From Terasakiella sp033100395 (lineage in GTDB: Bacteria > Pseudomonadota > Alphaproteobacteria > Rhodospirillales > Terasakiellaceae): a stretch of 64,000 bases of DNA. The number at the start of each line of letters is the position of its first letter. Position 1 is the first letter of the stretch. The position numbers and the translations under genes are program-made. Where the stretch lies: NCBI RefSeq assembly GCF_033100395.1, contig NZ_JAWLVJ010000003.1, forward strand, positions 1-64,000, in the 5' to 3' direction. Shown one piece after another: positions 1 through 7,810 of the stretch. Under the pieces are notes generated by a model. That model did no database searches. It saw only the letters and a program-made list of their open reading frames with translations, and was not told the DNA's origin.

Positions 1-31
1 TTCCGGCGTGGTTGCATCCATCGACGAGTAA
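1..31 (+). CDS. tuf: Elongation factor Tu, 3' end only (partial)
   Basis: The window opens inside a gene whose last in-frame codons read SGVVASIDE then TAA (29-31). This is identical to the C-terminus of the complete EF-Tu gene at 20768-21952. The identity continues past the stop through the terminator, as expected for two tuf copies kept alike by gene conversion. EF-Tu delivers aminoacyl-tRNA to the ribosome as a GTP complex. Its position just before tRNA-Trp-secE-nusG is the usual place of one of two bacterial tuf copies. Only nine codons are visible, so nothing can be said about the rest of the gene. Confidence 0.95.
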   Translation, partial: SGVVASIDE

Positions 32-60
32 TCGACTGCTTTAGCGATAAAGCTTAAAAG

Positions 61-91
61 AAGCCTCCGCCTGAAAGGGTGGGGGCTTTTT
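61..91 (+). terminator. Intrinsic terminator of upstream tuf
   Basis: AAGCCTCC pairs with GGGGGCTT (one G-T pair), followed by a T run. The same terminator occurs after the complete tuf (21982-22013) and after the truncated tuf copy (23023-23054), so it belongs to a shared tuf 3' cassette. Confidence 0.85.
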
Positions 92-119
92 GTGTTTGAG
101 AGGAGCTGTGTCTTCGCTG

Positions 120-186
120 CTGGCGGGATCTTTCGAAACCCAGAGCCCAGCGTGCTTGAAATTCCTGCCTGCGCAGGGATGACGAG
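120..186. repeat. Dispersed GTCATCCC-type palindromic repeat (diverged copy)
   Basis: On the reverse strand the segment reads GTCATCCCTGCGCAGGCAGG, and its other end carries CTGGCGGGATC with CCCAG motifs. It resembles better-preserved elements at 17430-17503, 42762-42846 and 45293-45392. No gene is visible from 32 to 451, which holds only the tuf terminator, this repeat and the promoter at 359-387. Confidence 0.5.
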
Positions 187-358
187 AGTGCAGAAATGTG
201 TCGTCTCGGACATGTTGCAGGATGATATGGTGATAAAATGCCTTCCAAATTCCGCCTTTCATTGATCGATTGTCCCAGGATTACAGTAAGGAAAGGTCAT
301 AAACTGCGCCGAAAAAACACTCCCTTGAAAAAAGTTCACTAAAACCACACTTTAACAC

Positions 359-387
359 TTGCAAGGTGACAACTGTGGCTATATAAC
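359..387 (+). promoter_or_regulatory. Predicted sigma-70-type promoter of tRNA-Trp-secE-nusG
   Basis: TTGCAA (359-364), 17 bp, TATAAC (382-387). It lies about 65 bp upstream of tRNA-Trp, with the tuf terminator further upstream, so it probably drives tRNA-Trp, secE and nusG. Pattern match only. Confidence 0.6.
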
Positions 388-451
388 GAGGCCCGCTTCA
401 AGTTCTTGAGAGAGTTTGAAAGCGCCTGAGTATTCCCTGAAGGGACGCTGT

Positions 452-527
452 AGGAGTGTAGCTCAGTTGGTAGAGCACCGGTCTCCAAAACCGGGTGCCG
501 GGGGTTCGAGTCCCTCCACTCCTGCCA
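452..527 (+). tRNA. trpT: tRNA-Trp (anticodon CCA)
   Basis: A full cloverleaf can be drawn. The acceptor AGGAGTG pairs with CACTCCT, the D arm contains GCTCAGTTGGTAGAGC, the anticodon stem CCGGT/ACCGG encloses CTCCAAA with anticodon CCA at 485-487, and the T arm contains GGTTCGAGTCC. The encoded CCA end is at 525-527. The order tRNA-Trp, secE, nusG is common in Proteobacteria and supports the call. Confidence 0.97.
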
Positions 528-577
528 TTTATTTGACGTATCCGTCACCATTTTGAACTTAAGGATTGGTAGAAATC

Positions 578-766
578 ATGGCGAAGACATCACCGGGAAA
601 ATTTGCCCAAGAAGTCCGTCAGGAAGCGAAGAAGATCACATGGCCAACACGTAAAGAAACTTTTGTTTCTACGGGTATGGTTTTTGTCATGGTTTTCTTA
701 GCCGCGATTTTCTTTTTCCTCGTAGACCAGATTTTGTCTACGGCGGTAAAAGCCATCTTTAGCTGA
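578..766 (+). CDS. secE: Preprotein translocase subunit SecE
   Basis: A 62-residue single-span SecE, the small essential subunit that clamps the SecY channel in the inner membrane. The N-terminus is amphipathic and basic and includes RQEAKKITWPTRKET, the conserved SecE signature. One membrane helix follows (about residues 36-56, FVMVFLAAIFFFLV). I chose ATG 578, which gives the family-typical start MAKTSPGKF. A TTG at 566 is in frame but overlaps the region just behind the AAGGA ribosome-binding site (561-565). It is 11 bp from nusG, the standard neighbour. Confidence 0.95.
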   Translation: MAKTSPGKFAQEVRQEAKKITWPTRKETFVSTGMVFVMVFLAAIFFFLVDQILSTAVKAIFS

Positions 767-777
767 GGTAGAGATCC

Positions 778-1311
778 ATGGCACAAGCACGTTGGTACGT
801 TATTCACGCCTATTCCGGCTTTGAAAACAAAGTAGCACAGACCATCCGTGAACAAGCGGACAAAAAAGGTCTGGGTGACCTGTTTGAAGAAGTTCTGGTT
901 CCGACTGAAGAAGTCGTTGAAATGCGTCGTGGTAACAAAGTCACCGCCAACCGTAAATTTTTCCCAGGCTACGTTCTGGCAAAAATGCAGTTGACCGATG
1001 AAACGTGGAACATGGTGAAAAACACCGCGAAGGTTACGGACTTCCTGGGTGCGCAAGGCAAGCCTGCGCCAATCAGCGAAGAAGAAGCCCAGCGTATCCT
1101 GCATCAGGTACAGGAAGGTGTTGAACGCCCACGCAACAGCGTTTCCTTCGAAATCGGTGAAGAAGTTCGGGTTACAGACGGACCGTTCGCTTCCTTCAAT
1201 GGTCTGGTTGAAGAAGTCGATGAAGAAAAAGCCCGCCTCAAAGTATCCGTTTCCATCTTCGGTCGTTCGACCCCGGTGGAACTGGAATACAACCAGGTCG
1301 ATAAGGCTTAA
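778..1311 (+). CDS. nusG: Transcription termination/antitermination protein NusG
   Basis: A 177-residue protein of normal length. The N-terminal NGN domain (residues 1-115) starts RWYVIHAYSGFENKVA and includes FFPGYVLAKM. The C-terminal KOW domain (about 122-177) includes EEVRVTDGPFASFNGLVEEV. NusG binds the RNA polymerase clamp to suppress pausing and couples the enzyme to Rho or to S10. It is cotranscribed with secE and followed by a terminator at 1341-1366. Confidence 0.97.
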   Translation: MAQARWYVIHAYSGFENKVAQTIREQADKKGLGDLFEEVLVPTEEVVEMRRGNKVTANRKFFPGYVLAKMQLTDETWNMVKNTAKVTDFLGAQGKPAPISEEEAQRILHQVQEGVERPRNSVSFEIGEEVRVTDGPFASFNGLVEEVDEEKARLKVSVSIFGRSTPVELEYNQVDKA

Positions 1312-1340
1312 GTCTTTCTGGCTTGAAAAGAATTTGAAAG

Positions 1341-1366
1341 AGCGAGGTTTATACCTCGCTTTTTTG
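1341..1366 (+). terminator. Intrinsic terminator after nusG
   Basis: AGCGAGGT pairs with ACCTCGCT, followed by six T. It separates secE-nusG from rplKA, which has its own promoter at 1450-1478. Confidence 0.9.
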
Positions 1367-1449
1367 TTGTCTGGGTCCCTGATTTTATGGGGCGATGAGG
1401 GGAAAACAACGGCTCTTCGCCTTTTTTACAGTTATGTGTAAATAAAGAC

Positions 1450-1478
1450 TCGACAAGGGTGGTCAAGCTCAGTATAAG
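1450..1478 (+). promoter_or_regulatory. Predicted promoter of rplK-rplA
   Basis: TCGACA (1450-1455), 17 bp, TATAAG (1473-1478), one mismatch in each box. It sits between the nusG terminator and rplK and would give a leader of about 95 nt. Pattern match only. Confidence 0.5.
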
Positions 1479-1518
1479 GCGCGGCGTTTTGCTTTCTTCT
1501 GGATTGCAAACGATAAGA

Positions 1519-1549
1519 GTGTGGGAGGCCAAGTCAAGCCCGACCACAC
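1519..1549 (+). promoter_or_regulatory. Leader hairpin upstream of rplK, possible L1 autoregulatory site
   Basis: GTGTGG (1519-1524) pairs with CCACAC (1544-1549) about 30 nt before the rplK start. In Enterobacteria L1 represses the L11-L1 operon by binding the leader. This hairpin is where such a site would lie, but I cannot confirm that it resembles the 23S rRNA L1 site. Confidence 0.35.
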
Positions 1550-1580
1550 AACCCGGTAACACTATAAACTGAGGTTTATT

Positions 1581-2009
1581 ATGGCTAAAAAAGTTGCAGG
1601 CTTTATCAAGCTGCAAATCGCTGCTGGTCAAGCAAACCCGTCCCCACCCGTGGGTCCGGCTTTGGGTCAAGCAGGTCTGAACATCATGGAATTCTGTAAG
1701 GCGTTTAACGCTGCGACACAAAAAATGGAACCGGGCACACCGATTCCTGTTGTGATCACAGCTTATGCTGACCGTACATTCACTTTCGAAACCAAACTGC
1801 CACCTGCTTCTTACTTCATTAAGAAGAAAATCGGCCTGAAAAAAGGTTCCGGTACAACAGGTCAGGGCTTTGTTGGCAAAATCACCAAAGCACAATTGGC
1901 TGAGATCGCAGAAGAAAAAATCAAAGACATGAACGCCAACACAATTGAGGCGGCTGTGAATTCTTTGGCTGGTTCTGCACGTTCTATGGGCGTAGAGGTA
2001 GTGGATTAA
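1581..2009 (+). CDS. rplK: 50S ribosomal protein L11
   Basis: A 142-residue L11 at the base of the GTPase-associated centre, binding 23S rRNA helices 43/44. The N-terminal domain carries the proline-rich PPVGPALGQAGLN segment (about residues 22-34) where thiostrepton-type antibiotics contact L11. The C-terminal RNA-binding domain ends GSARSMGVEVVD. The start ATG 1581 is preceded by GAGGT. It is 4 nt from rplA. Confidence 0.97.
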   Translation: MAKKVAGFIKLQIAAGQANPSPPVGPALGQAGLNIMEFCKAFNAATQKMEPGTPIPVVITAYADRTFTFETKLPPASYFIKKKIGLKKGSGTTGQGFVGKITKAQLAEIAEEKIKDMNANTIEAAVNSLAGSARSMGVEVVD

Positions 2010-2013
2010 GATC

Positions 2014-2709
2014 ATGGCAAAAGTTGGTAAACGTCTTACTGCGGCCCGTGAAGGCTGGGACAAGCTCGCTACATTCTCTGCAGCTGAAGCTTCCAAAATC
2101 GTTAAAGATGGCGCAAAAGCCAAATTCGACGAAACAATCGAAATCGCTGTAAACCTGGGTGTTGACCCACGTCACGCTGACCAGATGGTTCGCGGTGTTG
2201 TTGCTCTGCCACACGGCACAGGTAAAACAATGCGTGTTGCTGTTTTCGCACGTGATGCAAAAGCAGAAGAAGCCAAAGAAGCTGGTGCTGACCTGGTTGG
2301 CGCTGAAGACCTGATGGAAAAAATTCAGGGCGGCGAAATGGACTTCGATCGTGTAATCGCGACACCTGACATGATGGCTGTTGTTGGCCGTCTGGGTAAA
2401 GTACTTGGTCCACGTGGCCTGATGCCGAACCCAAAACTGGGTACAGTTACACCGAACGTTAAAGACGCTGTTTCTAACGCAAAAGCTGGTGAAGTTCAGT
2501 TCCGCGTAGAGAAAGCTGGTATCGTTCACGCTGGTATCGGTAAAGCATCCTTCTCAGAAGAGCAAATCGCTGAGAACGTCACCGCTTTCATCGCAGCGAT
2601 TAACAAAGCCAAGCCATCTGGCGCTAAAGGCACCTACCTGAAGTCCGCGACTGTGTCTTCTACAATGGGTGTTGGCGTTAAGCTTGACATTGCAACTCTG
2701 GTCGGCTAA
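2014..2709 (+). CDS. rplA: 50S ribosomal protein L1
   Basis: A 231-residue L1, the mobile stalk protein that helps release E-site tRNA and, in studied bacteria, represses its own operon. The conserved signature GPRGLMPNPKLGT is present around residues 132-144, followed by GEVQFRVEKAGI. Length is standard. It is translated just after rplK. Confidence 0.97.
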   Translation: MAKVGKRLTAAREGWDKLATFSAAEASKIVKDGAKAKFDETIEIAVNLGVDPRHADQMVRGVVALPHGTGKTMRVAVFARDAKAEEAKEAGADLVGAEDLMEKIQGGEMDFDRVIATPDMMAVVGRLGKVLGPRGLMPNPKLGTVTPNVKDAVSNAKAGEVQFRVEKAGIVHAGIGKASFSEEQIAENVTAFIAAINKAKPSGAKGTYLKSATVSSTMGVGVKLDIATLVG

Positions 2710-3022
2710 AAGCCGCTTCGAGTTTTAGAGATTCTCCGGCTCTTTGTTTTGCGAAGGGCCGGAGTTGATCGAAAGGTGAAAGACCTTTCGTGACTGTCCA
2801 AGACTGAAGGTGCGGGGTTCGCCTCGTTTAAACATTTGGCCTTCATAGACGGAAGTAAAGAATTTGATGCCCGCGCGTTGTTCGCGAGCCTCTCTTGAAC
2901 TGACCTTCTGTGACAATTTGAGACAGTGGAACCGGGCAGGTGAAATGATTTCGCCTGTTCATTATCCATCGGATGTTTGGCCCCGTTCGGGGGTGGATGT
3001 CTAAAAGAGTATCGGAGACGAC
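2710..3022 (+). promoter_or_regulatory. Structured leader of rplJL (candidate L10 autoregulatory leader)
   Basis: These 313 nt contain no convincing gene but several hairpins. One is 13 bp (2734-2746 with 2752-2764, CTCCGGC pairing GCCGGAG at the base). Another is a perfect 8-bp stem, CGAAAGGT/ACCTTTCG (2770-2777/2783-2790). A third is a C/G stem near 2980-2997. L10 is known in several bacteria to bind its own leader and control rplJL; position and structure fit this, but I did not match a defined Rfam model. The 2734-2764 hairpin lacks a T run, so it is not a terminator for rplA. Confidence 0.5.
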
Positions 3023-3535
3023 ATGAACCGTACCGAGAAAGAAGAACTCGTAGCAGAAATGCGCGACGTGTTTGCGAGCAGCTCTACAGTTGTTGTTGCC
3101 CACTACAGTGGTCTGACAGTAACAGAAATGGAAGAGCTTCGCGGCAAGATGCGTGAATCTGGTGCTGGCTTCAAGGTTACGAAAAACCGTCTTACTAAAC
3201 TCGCTCTTGCTGACAGCAAGTTCGAAGGCCTTGGCGAAATGCTCAGTGGTCCGACTGCGATTGCGTATTCGGAAGATGCTGTTGCTGCCGCCAAAGCTTC
3301 TGTGGAATTCGCTAAGAAAAACGAAAAGCTCGTTATTCTTGGTGGTGCCATGGACGAAACTGCGCTTGACGTCGCTGGTGTAAAAGCTCTGGCTTCTATG
3401 CCTTCTCTCGACGAACTGCGTGGCAAGCTTGTGGGCGTGCTTCAGGCACCTGCTCAGAAACTTGCAGCTGTTACACAAGCACCTGCTGGCCAACTGGCTC
3501 GCGTATTCGGTGCTTACGGCAAAAGCGAAGCTTAA
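3023..3535 (+). CDS. rplJ: 50S ribosomal protein L10
   Basis: A 170-residue L10, the stalk base that holds the L7/L12 dimers. The N-terminal RNA-binding domain starts MNRTEKEELVAEMRD and contains VVVAHYSGLTVTEME and FKVTKNRL. The C-terminal helix (about 130-170) is alanine-rich and would carry the L7/L12 sites. ATG 3023 is preceded by a GGAG-type ribosome-binding site. It precedes rplL by 56 bp. Confidence 0.96.
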   Translation: MNRTEKEELVAEMRDVFASSSTVVVAHYSGLTVTEMEELRGKMRESGAGFKVTKNRLTKLALADSKFEGLGEMLSGPTAIAYSEDAVAAAKASVEFAKKNEKLVILGGAMDETALDVAGVKALASMPSLDELRGKLVGVLQAPAQKLAAVTQAPAGQLARVFGAYGKSEA

Positions 3536-3591
3536 GACCGGTTTTAATATTTTATTTTTACAGAAGACTAAAGTTCTAGGAGTTATGAACT

Positions 3592-3966
3592 ATGGCTGAT
3601 TTGGCTAAACTGGTAGACGAACTATCTACACTGACTGTTATGGAAGCTGCTGAGCTTTCTACTATGCTCGAAGAAAAATGGGGCGTTTCTGCTGCTGCTC
3701 CTGTTGCTGTAGCTGCTGGTCCAGCTGCTGCTGGTGGCGAAGCTGCTGAAGAAAAAACTGACTTTGACGTTGTTCTTGAGTCCGCTGGCGACAAGAAAAT
3801 CAACGTGATCAAAGAAGTTCGTGGCATCACAGGCCTGGGTCTGAAAGAAGCTAAAGAACTCGTTGAAGGCGCACCTAAGCCTGTTAAAGAAGGCGTTGCT
3901 AAAGACGAAGCTGAAGAAATCAAAAAGAAATTGGAAGAAGCTGGCGCTAAAGTCGCTCTTAAATAA
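3592..3966 (+). CDS. rplL: 50S ribosomal protein L7/L12
   Basis: A 124-residue acidic stalk protein that recruits translational GTPases. The N-terminal dimerisation domain (about 1-33) is joined by an Ala/Gly-rich hinge (about 35-52) to the conserved C-terminal factor-binding domain, which contains VIKEVRGITGLGLKEAKELV. The gene ends at a strong terminator (4004-4033) instead of continuing into rpoB. Confidence 0.97.
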   Translation: MADLAKLVDELSTLTVMEAAELSTMLEEKWGVSAAAPVAVAAGPAAAGGEAAEEKTDFDVVLESAGDKKINVIKEVRGITGLGLKEAKELVEGAPKPVKEGVAKDEAEEIKKKLEEAGAKVALK

Positions 3967-4003
3967 TTTCTTGAAGCCTTCTGGCTTTAGATTTTTTGAA
4001 AAG

Positions 4004-4033
4004 ACGGTCCTTCAATTGAAGGGCCGTTTTTTT
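4004..4033 (+). terminator. Intrinsic terminator after rplL
   Basis: ACGGTCCTTC (4004-4013) pairs with GAAGGGCCGT (4018-4027), followed by a run of seven T. Its sequence is closely related to the terminator after the next gene (4369-4399). Confidence 0.92.
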
Positions 4034-4060
4034 ATTGCTGATAAGGAGTTAGCTCTTAGT

Positions 4061-4086
4061 TTGGAAAAAATCTAGAATTTTTCCAA
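4061..4086. promoter_or_regulatory. 26-bp near-perfect palindrome, operator or hairpin
   Basis: TTGGAAAAAATCT is followed by AGAATTTTTCCAA; 12 of 13 positions are symmetric about the centre TCTAGA. It lies upstream of the 57-residue gene and of a weak promoter-like pair (TTGCAC 4095-4100, 17 bp, TAAAAA). It could be an operator or an RNA hairpin. Confidence 0.4.
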
Positions 4087-4168
4087 ACAACGGGTTGCAC
4101 CCTTGTAAAGCTTCATCTAAAAAGGCATACGCTTTTTTAATTTAATGATACTTCTAAGGGGAAGACAC

Positions 4169-4342
4169 ATGAAAGCTGATGATCACAGAAAAGTAGCACA
4201 ATGGCACCTGAAGCAAGCTGAACTGCACGAAGCTTCTGGCGACTATTCTTGCGGTTGCCCGGCCAACGAAGAAAACACTCGTATTATCGAGATCGTTGAA
4301 TCCGGTAAAATCGAAGAAGAAAACGAATGCTCTCTCGCTTAA
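4169..4342 (+). CDS. Small Cys-containing protein of unknown function (57 aa)
   Basis: I do not recognise this protein. It is 57 residues, rich in Glu, His and Lys, and predicted soluble. The N-terminal half is a likely helix (HRKVAQWHLKQAELHEAS). A CGCP motif (C28, C30) and a third cysteine at 54 could bind metal or form disulfides. ATG 4169 was chosen over an upstream in-frame codon (4145) because AAGGGGA lies at 4156-4162. Codon use resembles the neighbouring ribosomal genes, which suggests high expression. It has its own terminator and sits between rplL and rpoB, where most bacteria have no gene. Confidence 0.75.
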   Translation: MKADDHRKVAQWHLKQAELHEASGDYSCGCPANEENTRIIEIVESGKIEEENECSLA

Positions 4343-4368
4343 TGTGGGTGAAACATTACAGTTTCTAA

Positions 4369-4399
4369 AAAACGGTCCTCAAGCGAGGGCCGTTTTTTT
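4369..4399 (+). terminator. Intrinsic terminator after the 57-aa gene
   Basis: AACGGTCCTC pairs with GAGGGCCGTT around an AAGC loop, flanked by A and T runs. It is nearly the same stem as the rplL terminator, with a shorter arm and another loop. Confidence 0.92.
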
Positions 4400-4546
4400 G
4401 TTTGTGAATAATCTTATGGACGATGAATATCTGGTCGCAGTGGATCAGAATGCAATGGACAGAAATGAATGAACCTGTCATGGATAATTGACAGATCCTT
4501 GATGAAAGCGCTTTGGTGCGGCGTGTGAGAATGAAAGGTTTGCCAA

Positions 4547-5197
4547 ATGCCAAAATCGATAGAAAAGATGTTGATCTTTGGTGATGAAATTGGGGTAAAT
4601 CAAATTCTACACTATCTTCCAGCCAACCGAATTGCCGGCGTTGTCGCAGCTTTTAATCGGCCGGAGGATATCACCAAGATTGAAAAAATGGCCCTCGAAA
4701 AGAAATTGCCTATGCTTGTTCAGCCCCCTCGTAAGGATGAGAAGGCGTGGGATACATTTATCGAGAATGTACGAGATTTGAAACCTGATGGGCTTATTTG
4801 CAACAGTTACAGTCTTTTGATCTCTGACGATCTGCTATCGTTTGTCGAGGGGTGCGCGTTTAATATTCACTATTCTCTCTTGCCGAGAAATAGAGGGCCT
4901 CATCCAATTGAATGGGTGCTGAAAAAGAAAGAAGATGTGACGGGTGTGACAGTACATGTCATGTCAGCTGAATTTGACAAAGGTGACATCATTGCACAAA
5001 TTCCTGTGAATGTTTTGGACACCGACACGCCACTTAGTCTCGCAATGAGCCTATATAAAAAATCTATTATTTTGATGGAGACAGTCTTGCCTCGATTAGT
5101 GTCGGGTCAATGGGCGGGGAGGCCACAGGACGAAAACCTCGCCACTCATAACGCTCCCCTCTCAAAAGAAGAAATCGAAATTTTACATAAGGGGTAA
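4547..5197 (+). CDS. Formyltransferase-fold protein, substrate unknown
   Basis: A 216-residue protein with the fold of methionyl-tRNA formyltransferase and sugar/amine N-formyltransferases, which use N10-formyl-tetrahydrofolate. The catalytic Asn-His-Asp set is visible: N106 and H108 in FNIHYSLLP, and D144 in EFDKGDIIAQ. It stops shortly after the catalytic domain and lacks the C-terminal tRNA-binding domain of Fmt, so it is unlikely to be the initiator-tRNA enzyme. A role in formylating a sugar amine or other small amine is inference. It stands alone on the plus strand, convergent with the cyclase gene. ATG 4547 has only a weak AAAGG ribosome-binding site. Confidence 0.75.
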   Translation: MPKSIEKMLIFGDEIGVNQILHYLPANRIAGVVAAFNRPEDITKIEKMALEKKLPMLVQPPRKDEKAWDTFIENVRDLKPDGLICNSYSLLISDDLLSFVEGCAFNIHYSLLPRNRGPHPIEWVLKKKEDVTGVTVHVMSAEFDKGDIIAQIPVNVLDTDTPLSLAMSLYKKSIILMETVLPRLVSGQWAGRPQDENLATHNAPLSKEEIEILHKG

Positions 5198-5223
5198 ATC
5201 CCGGGCGTGGAGGGAACTTTACC

Positions 5224-6741
5224 TTAGTGGTTGATCTGTTCGCCCTCAATACGGTTACGCCCGGACCGTTTGGCTTTATAGAGTAATTCGTCCGCCCGCC
5301 CGATCATAGGGTCGGACCATTGTTCCGGGGCTTCATCATAATGATTGTAGCCGATGGAGACCGTGAATGTGATTTCGCCGTTCTCTTCATCCGCTATTTT
5401 AATTTGTTCAACAGCCAGGCGGAAGATGGCGAGCTGTTCTTTGAAACTGTCGTGATCTTGCCCAAAGCAAATCAGGCAGAATTCTTCTCCGCCATAGCGG
5501 ATGACCCAGTCATTGTCCCGGCGGAAAATGCGATGCATTTCATCGACAAAAGCAATTAGGCATTCATCGCCTTTGACATGGCCGTAGGTGTCATTGATTT
5601 TTTTAAAATAATCAATGTCCAGCATGGCTACGCCCACGCTTAATCCACTGCGATTGGCCAGCTTGATTAAGTTGGGCGCATGGTGGGTCAGGAATTGTCG
5701 GCTGCGCGCGCCCGTAAGAATATCGGTTTCATTCATCAAAGCGAGTTCAGCGTTGGCGATTTCAAGTTCTTTCGTGCGTGCTGCGACTTGATCCTGTAGT
5801 TCTTGTGTGAACCCCTGAATGCGTTTGCTCATCAGGTTAAAGGCTTCGATGGCGGGTTTGGTTTCGTCTGCCTGGTCTGTTTTGATGGGGGAATAGTCCC
5901 CACTCATGATGGCAACGGCCGCCTTTTCCAGATTGCGCAACGGCCGGATCATGAGGTGGGAGAGATAACGCGCGATGACAAAGAACAAAAGGGCAGAAGC
6001 CAGATAAGCCATTACGGCCTTGAATAGTAGTTCGTTTAAGGCATTGGTCGTTGCGGTTTGGGAAAGCAGACTGTGCAGGGACCAATTCTCTCCACTCAGA
6101 CGCGGGGAGGAAAGATAGATACCGGCAGGCAGTTTAATTTGTTCTGACTGATTAATGTTCAGCTGGATATTCACCTTTTCAATGGATTGGGAACTGACTA
6201 GCCAGGCACCCCGGTCAGTTTCAAAATAAAGCCGAGTGGAACGGTTGATTTTGTTGTCTTTCAGATGCGCCTGCAAAAGCTTGAGGATATTACTGCGCAA
6301 AACCAGTTTGCCATCCGGTACATCCAACAGGATGGATTGTTCGATCAGCGCATTGGGGGGAGCAGATGTTGCGGGGGCAGCCACATTGATAAATCGCGCG
6401 CCCTCTTTATAGAAAGTTGCGCTTTGGAAATAGGGATAGCGTTCAAACAGGTCGGCAACGCTTTTGGTGATGAACTTGCGCCCCATAAAGGCAAGCCAGT
6501 TGACGTCATCATAGGCAGAGGCCACATCGCCATCTTTGTTTAATGTCTGCATCAGTCCATGGTGACGTTTCAGCGTGTCATTGATTTCACGTTCCACATA
6601 GCGGTTGATCTGATTGACCTGTTGTGTTTCAGAACGATGCAGTTCCTGGCTGAAATGATAATAGTAAAACCAGGTGGCAAGGCCGAATACGCAGGTAAAG
6701 ACCAGCAGGATCGCCAGGAATATCTGATGCTGAATACGCAT
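5224..6741 (-). CDS. Membrane-anchored GGDEF diguanylate cyclase
   Basis: Predicted to make cyclic di-GMP from two GTP. From the ATG at 6741 the 505-residue protein has an N-terminal membrane helix (IFLAILLVFTCVFGLATWFYY), a periplasmic region of about 220 residues, a second helix (AYLASALLFFVIARYL), a HAMP-like linker, a short coiled coil and a C-terminal GGDEF domain. The active-site motif is GGEEF (about 417-421), and the inhibitory-site RxxD is present as RDND just before it. A further start at 6789 lies inside the upstream gene and is less likely. It follows the binding-protein gene by about 10 nt, so the two are probably cotranscribed and may work together. Confidence 0.9.
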   Translation of the reverse strand: MRIQHQIFLAILLVFTCVFGLATWFYYYHFSQELHRSETQQVNQINRYVEREINDTLKRHHGLMQTLNKDGDVASAYDDVNWLAFMGRKFITKSVADLFERYPYFQSATFYKEGARFINVAAPATSAPPNALIEQSILLDVPDGKLVLRSNILKLLQAHLKDNKINRSTRLYFETDRGAWLVSSQSIEKVNIQLNINQSEQIKLPAGIYLSSPRLSGENWSLHSLLSQTATTNALNELLFKAVMAYLASALLFFVIARYLSHLMIRPLRNLEKAAVAIMSGDYSPIKTDQADETKPAIEAFNLMSKRIQGFTQELQDQVAARTKELEIANAELALMNETDILTGARSRQFLTHHAPNLIKLANRSGLSVGVAMLDIDYFKKINDTYGHVKGDECLIAFVDEMHRIFRRDNDWVIRYGGEEFCLICFGQDHDSFKEQLAIFRLAVEQIKIADEENGEITFTVSIGYNHYDEAPEQWSDPMIGRADELLYKAKRSGRNRIEGEQINH

Positions 6742-6751
6742 GGGGCAGGGC

Positions 6752-7699
6752 TCAGTCAAACATCTGAATGAGGCTTTGATAGTCTTCAAAGCTCATGCCG
6801 ATGTAACGTTCCAGTCGTTTGGAAAATTGACCGGACTTTTTATCTTCCACCATGAATTCTGCAATTTTTTGGTTCAGCATCTTGTCTTCATGACGGCTGC
6901 CCCAGGCGAGTTCGGACCGTTTGGGCTGGGCAGGGAAGAGGGGGCGGAGCTTGTCTTTAAACTGCCCGACCTCAAACACCCGATAAAGCACACCGACCGC
7001 ATCATTGATCCCTATATCCGCTATGCCGCTGGCGACAGGCTGATAAGACATGGTGGCGCGTGCCTTGGTGTCTTTGGGGAAGGTCAGCAGGTTGATCTTT
7101 GTTGGATCGTTTTTGTAATTGGCGGGCAGCTCAAATGTGCCGACCTTGTCTTTCAGTGGTGTAACATAGGTCTGGCGATAGGGTAGGTTATGTTTATGAA
7201 GCTCGTTGATCAACAAGCCATAGAAGCTCATAGACTCATAGGTCAGGATGCTTTGACCGATCAGGTCTTCATAAGATTGAAAGCGTTTGCCTTTTTGTGC
7301 AAAGAACAGTTCCACATTTTCCAGATAGGGGCTCATATGGATCCGGGATTTGCGCGCGTCCGTCACAGTGAAGATTTCTGCGGCCACATCAATCTGATCA
7401 TAAATGCCAGGCGTGCCCATTTTGCTTAGGGCTTTGTCGGTGGGGTTTTGTTTCCAGTAAGTGGAAAAGGAAGGGATTTCCACCAGATTGATTTTCAGTC
7501 CATGCAGTTTGGCAAAATCCTGCACCATCTCATACATCATCCCAGGCTTTTCCGGACTGGCCGGACGGTAGACCACCTGTGCTGCCGGGCGCACACCGAC
7601 GTTGAGTGTACCGGATTTAGTAATCTCGTCCCAGTCACGGGCCTCTGCGCTTGTTACGGATAGTATAAGTCCAAGAAGTGCTGGAATTATTTGTTTCAT
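6752..7699 (-). CDS. Periplasmic solute-binding protein (SBP_bac_3-like)
   Basis: A 315-residue exported protein. The signal peptide MKQIIPALLGLILSVTSAEA is followed by a bacterial extracellular solute-binding domain with KSGTLNVGVRPAAQ near the mature N-terminus. These domains bind amino acids or other small ligands in the periplasm. No ABC permease or ATPase gene is nearby; the only partner is the diguanylate cyclase downstream. I infer that it is a ligand sensor for the cyclase and not a transport protein. The ligand cannot be read from the sequence. Confidence 0.85.
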   Translation of the reverse strand: MKQIIPALLGLILSVTSAEARDWDEITKSGTLNVGVRPAAQVVYRPASPEKPGMMYEMVQDFAKLHGLKINLVEIPSFSTYWKQNPTDKALSKMGTPGIYDQIDVAAEIFTVTDARKSRIHMSPYLENVELFFAQKGKRFQSYEDLIGQSILTYESMSFYGLLINELHKHNLPYRQTYVTPLKDKVGTFELPANYKNDPTKINLLTFPKDTKARATMSYQPVASGIADIGINDAVGVLYRVFEVGQFKDKLRPLFPAQPKRSELAWGSRHEDKMLNQKIAEFMVEDKKSGQFSKRLERYIGMSFEDYQSLIQMFD

Positions 7700-7810
7700 T
7701 TGGCTCTTCCTTTTTCACGCCTTACTTACAGGTGAGCTTATTGGAAGGGTGAAATGGAATCAAGGAAGCTTATGGTGATGTGAGGGATTGTTTGGAGAGC
7801 GTTTTTTTTC

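Noticed and set aside
2706..2969. Minus-strand frames in the rplJ leader
   Set aside because: They overlay conserved leader hairpins, have no ribosome-binding site and no recognisable protein.
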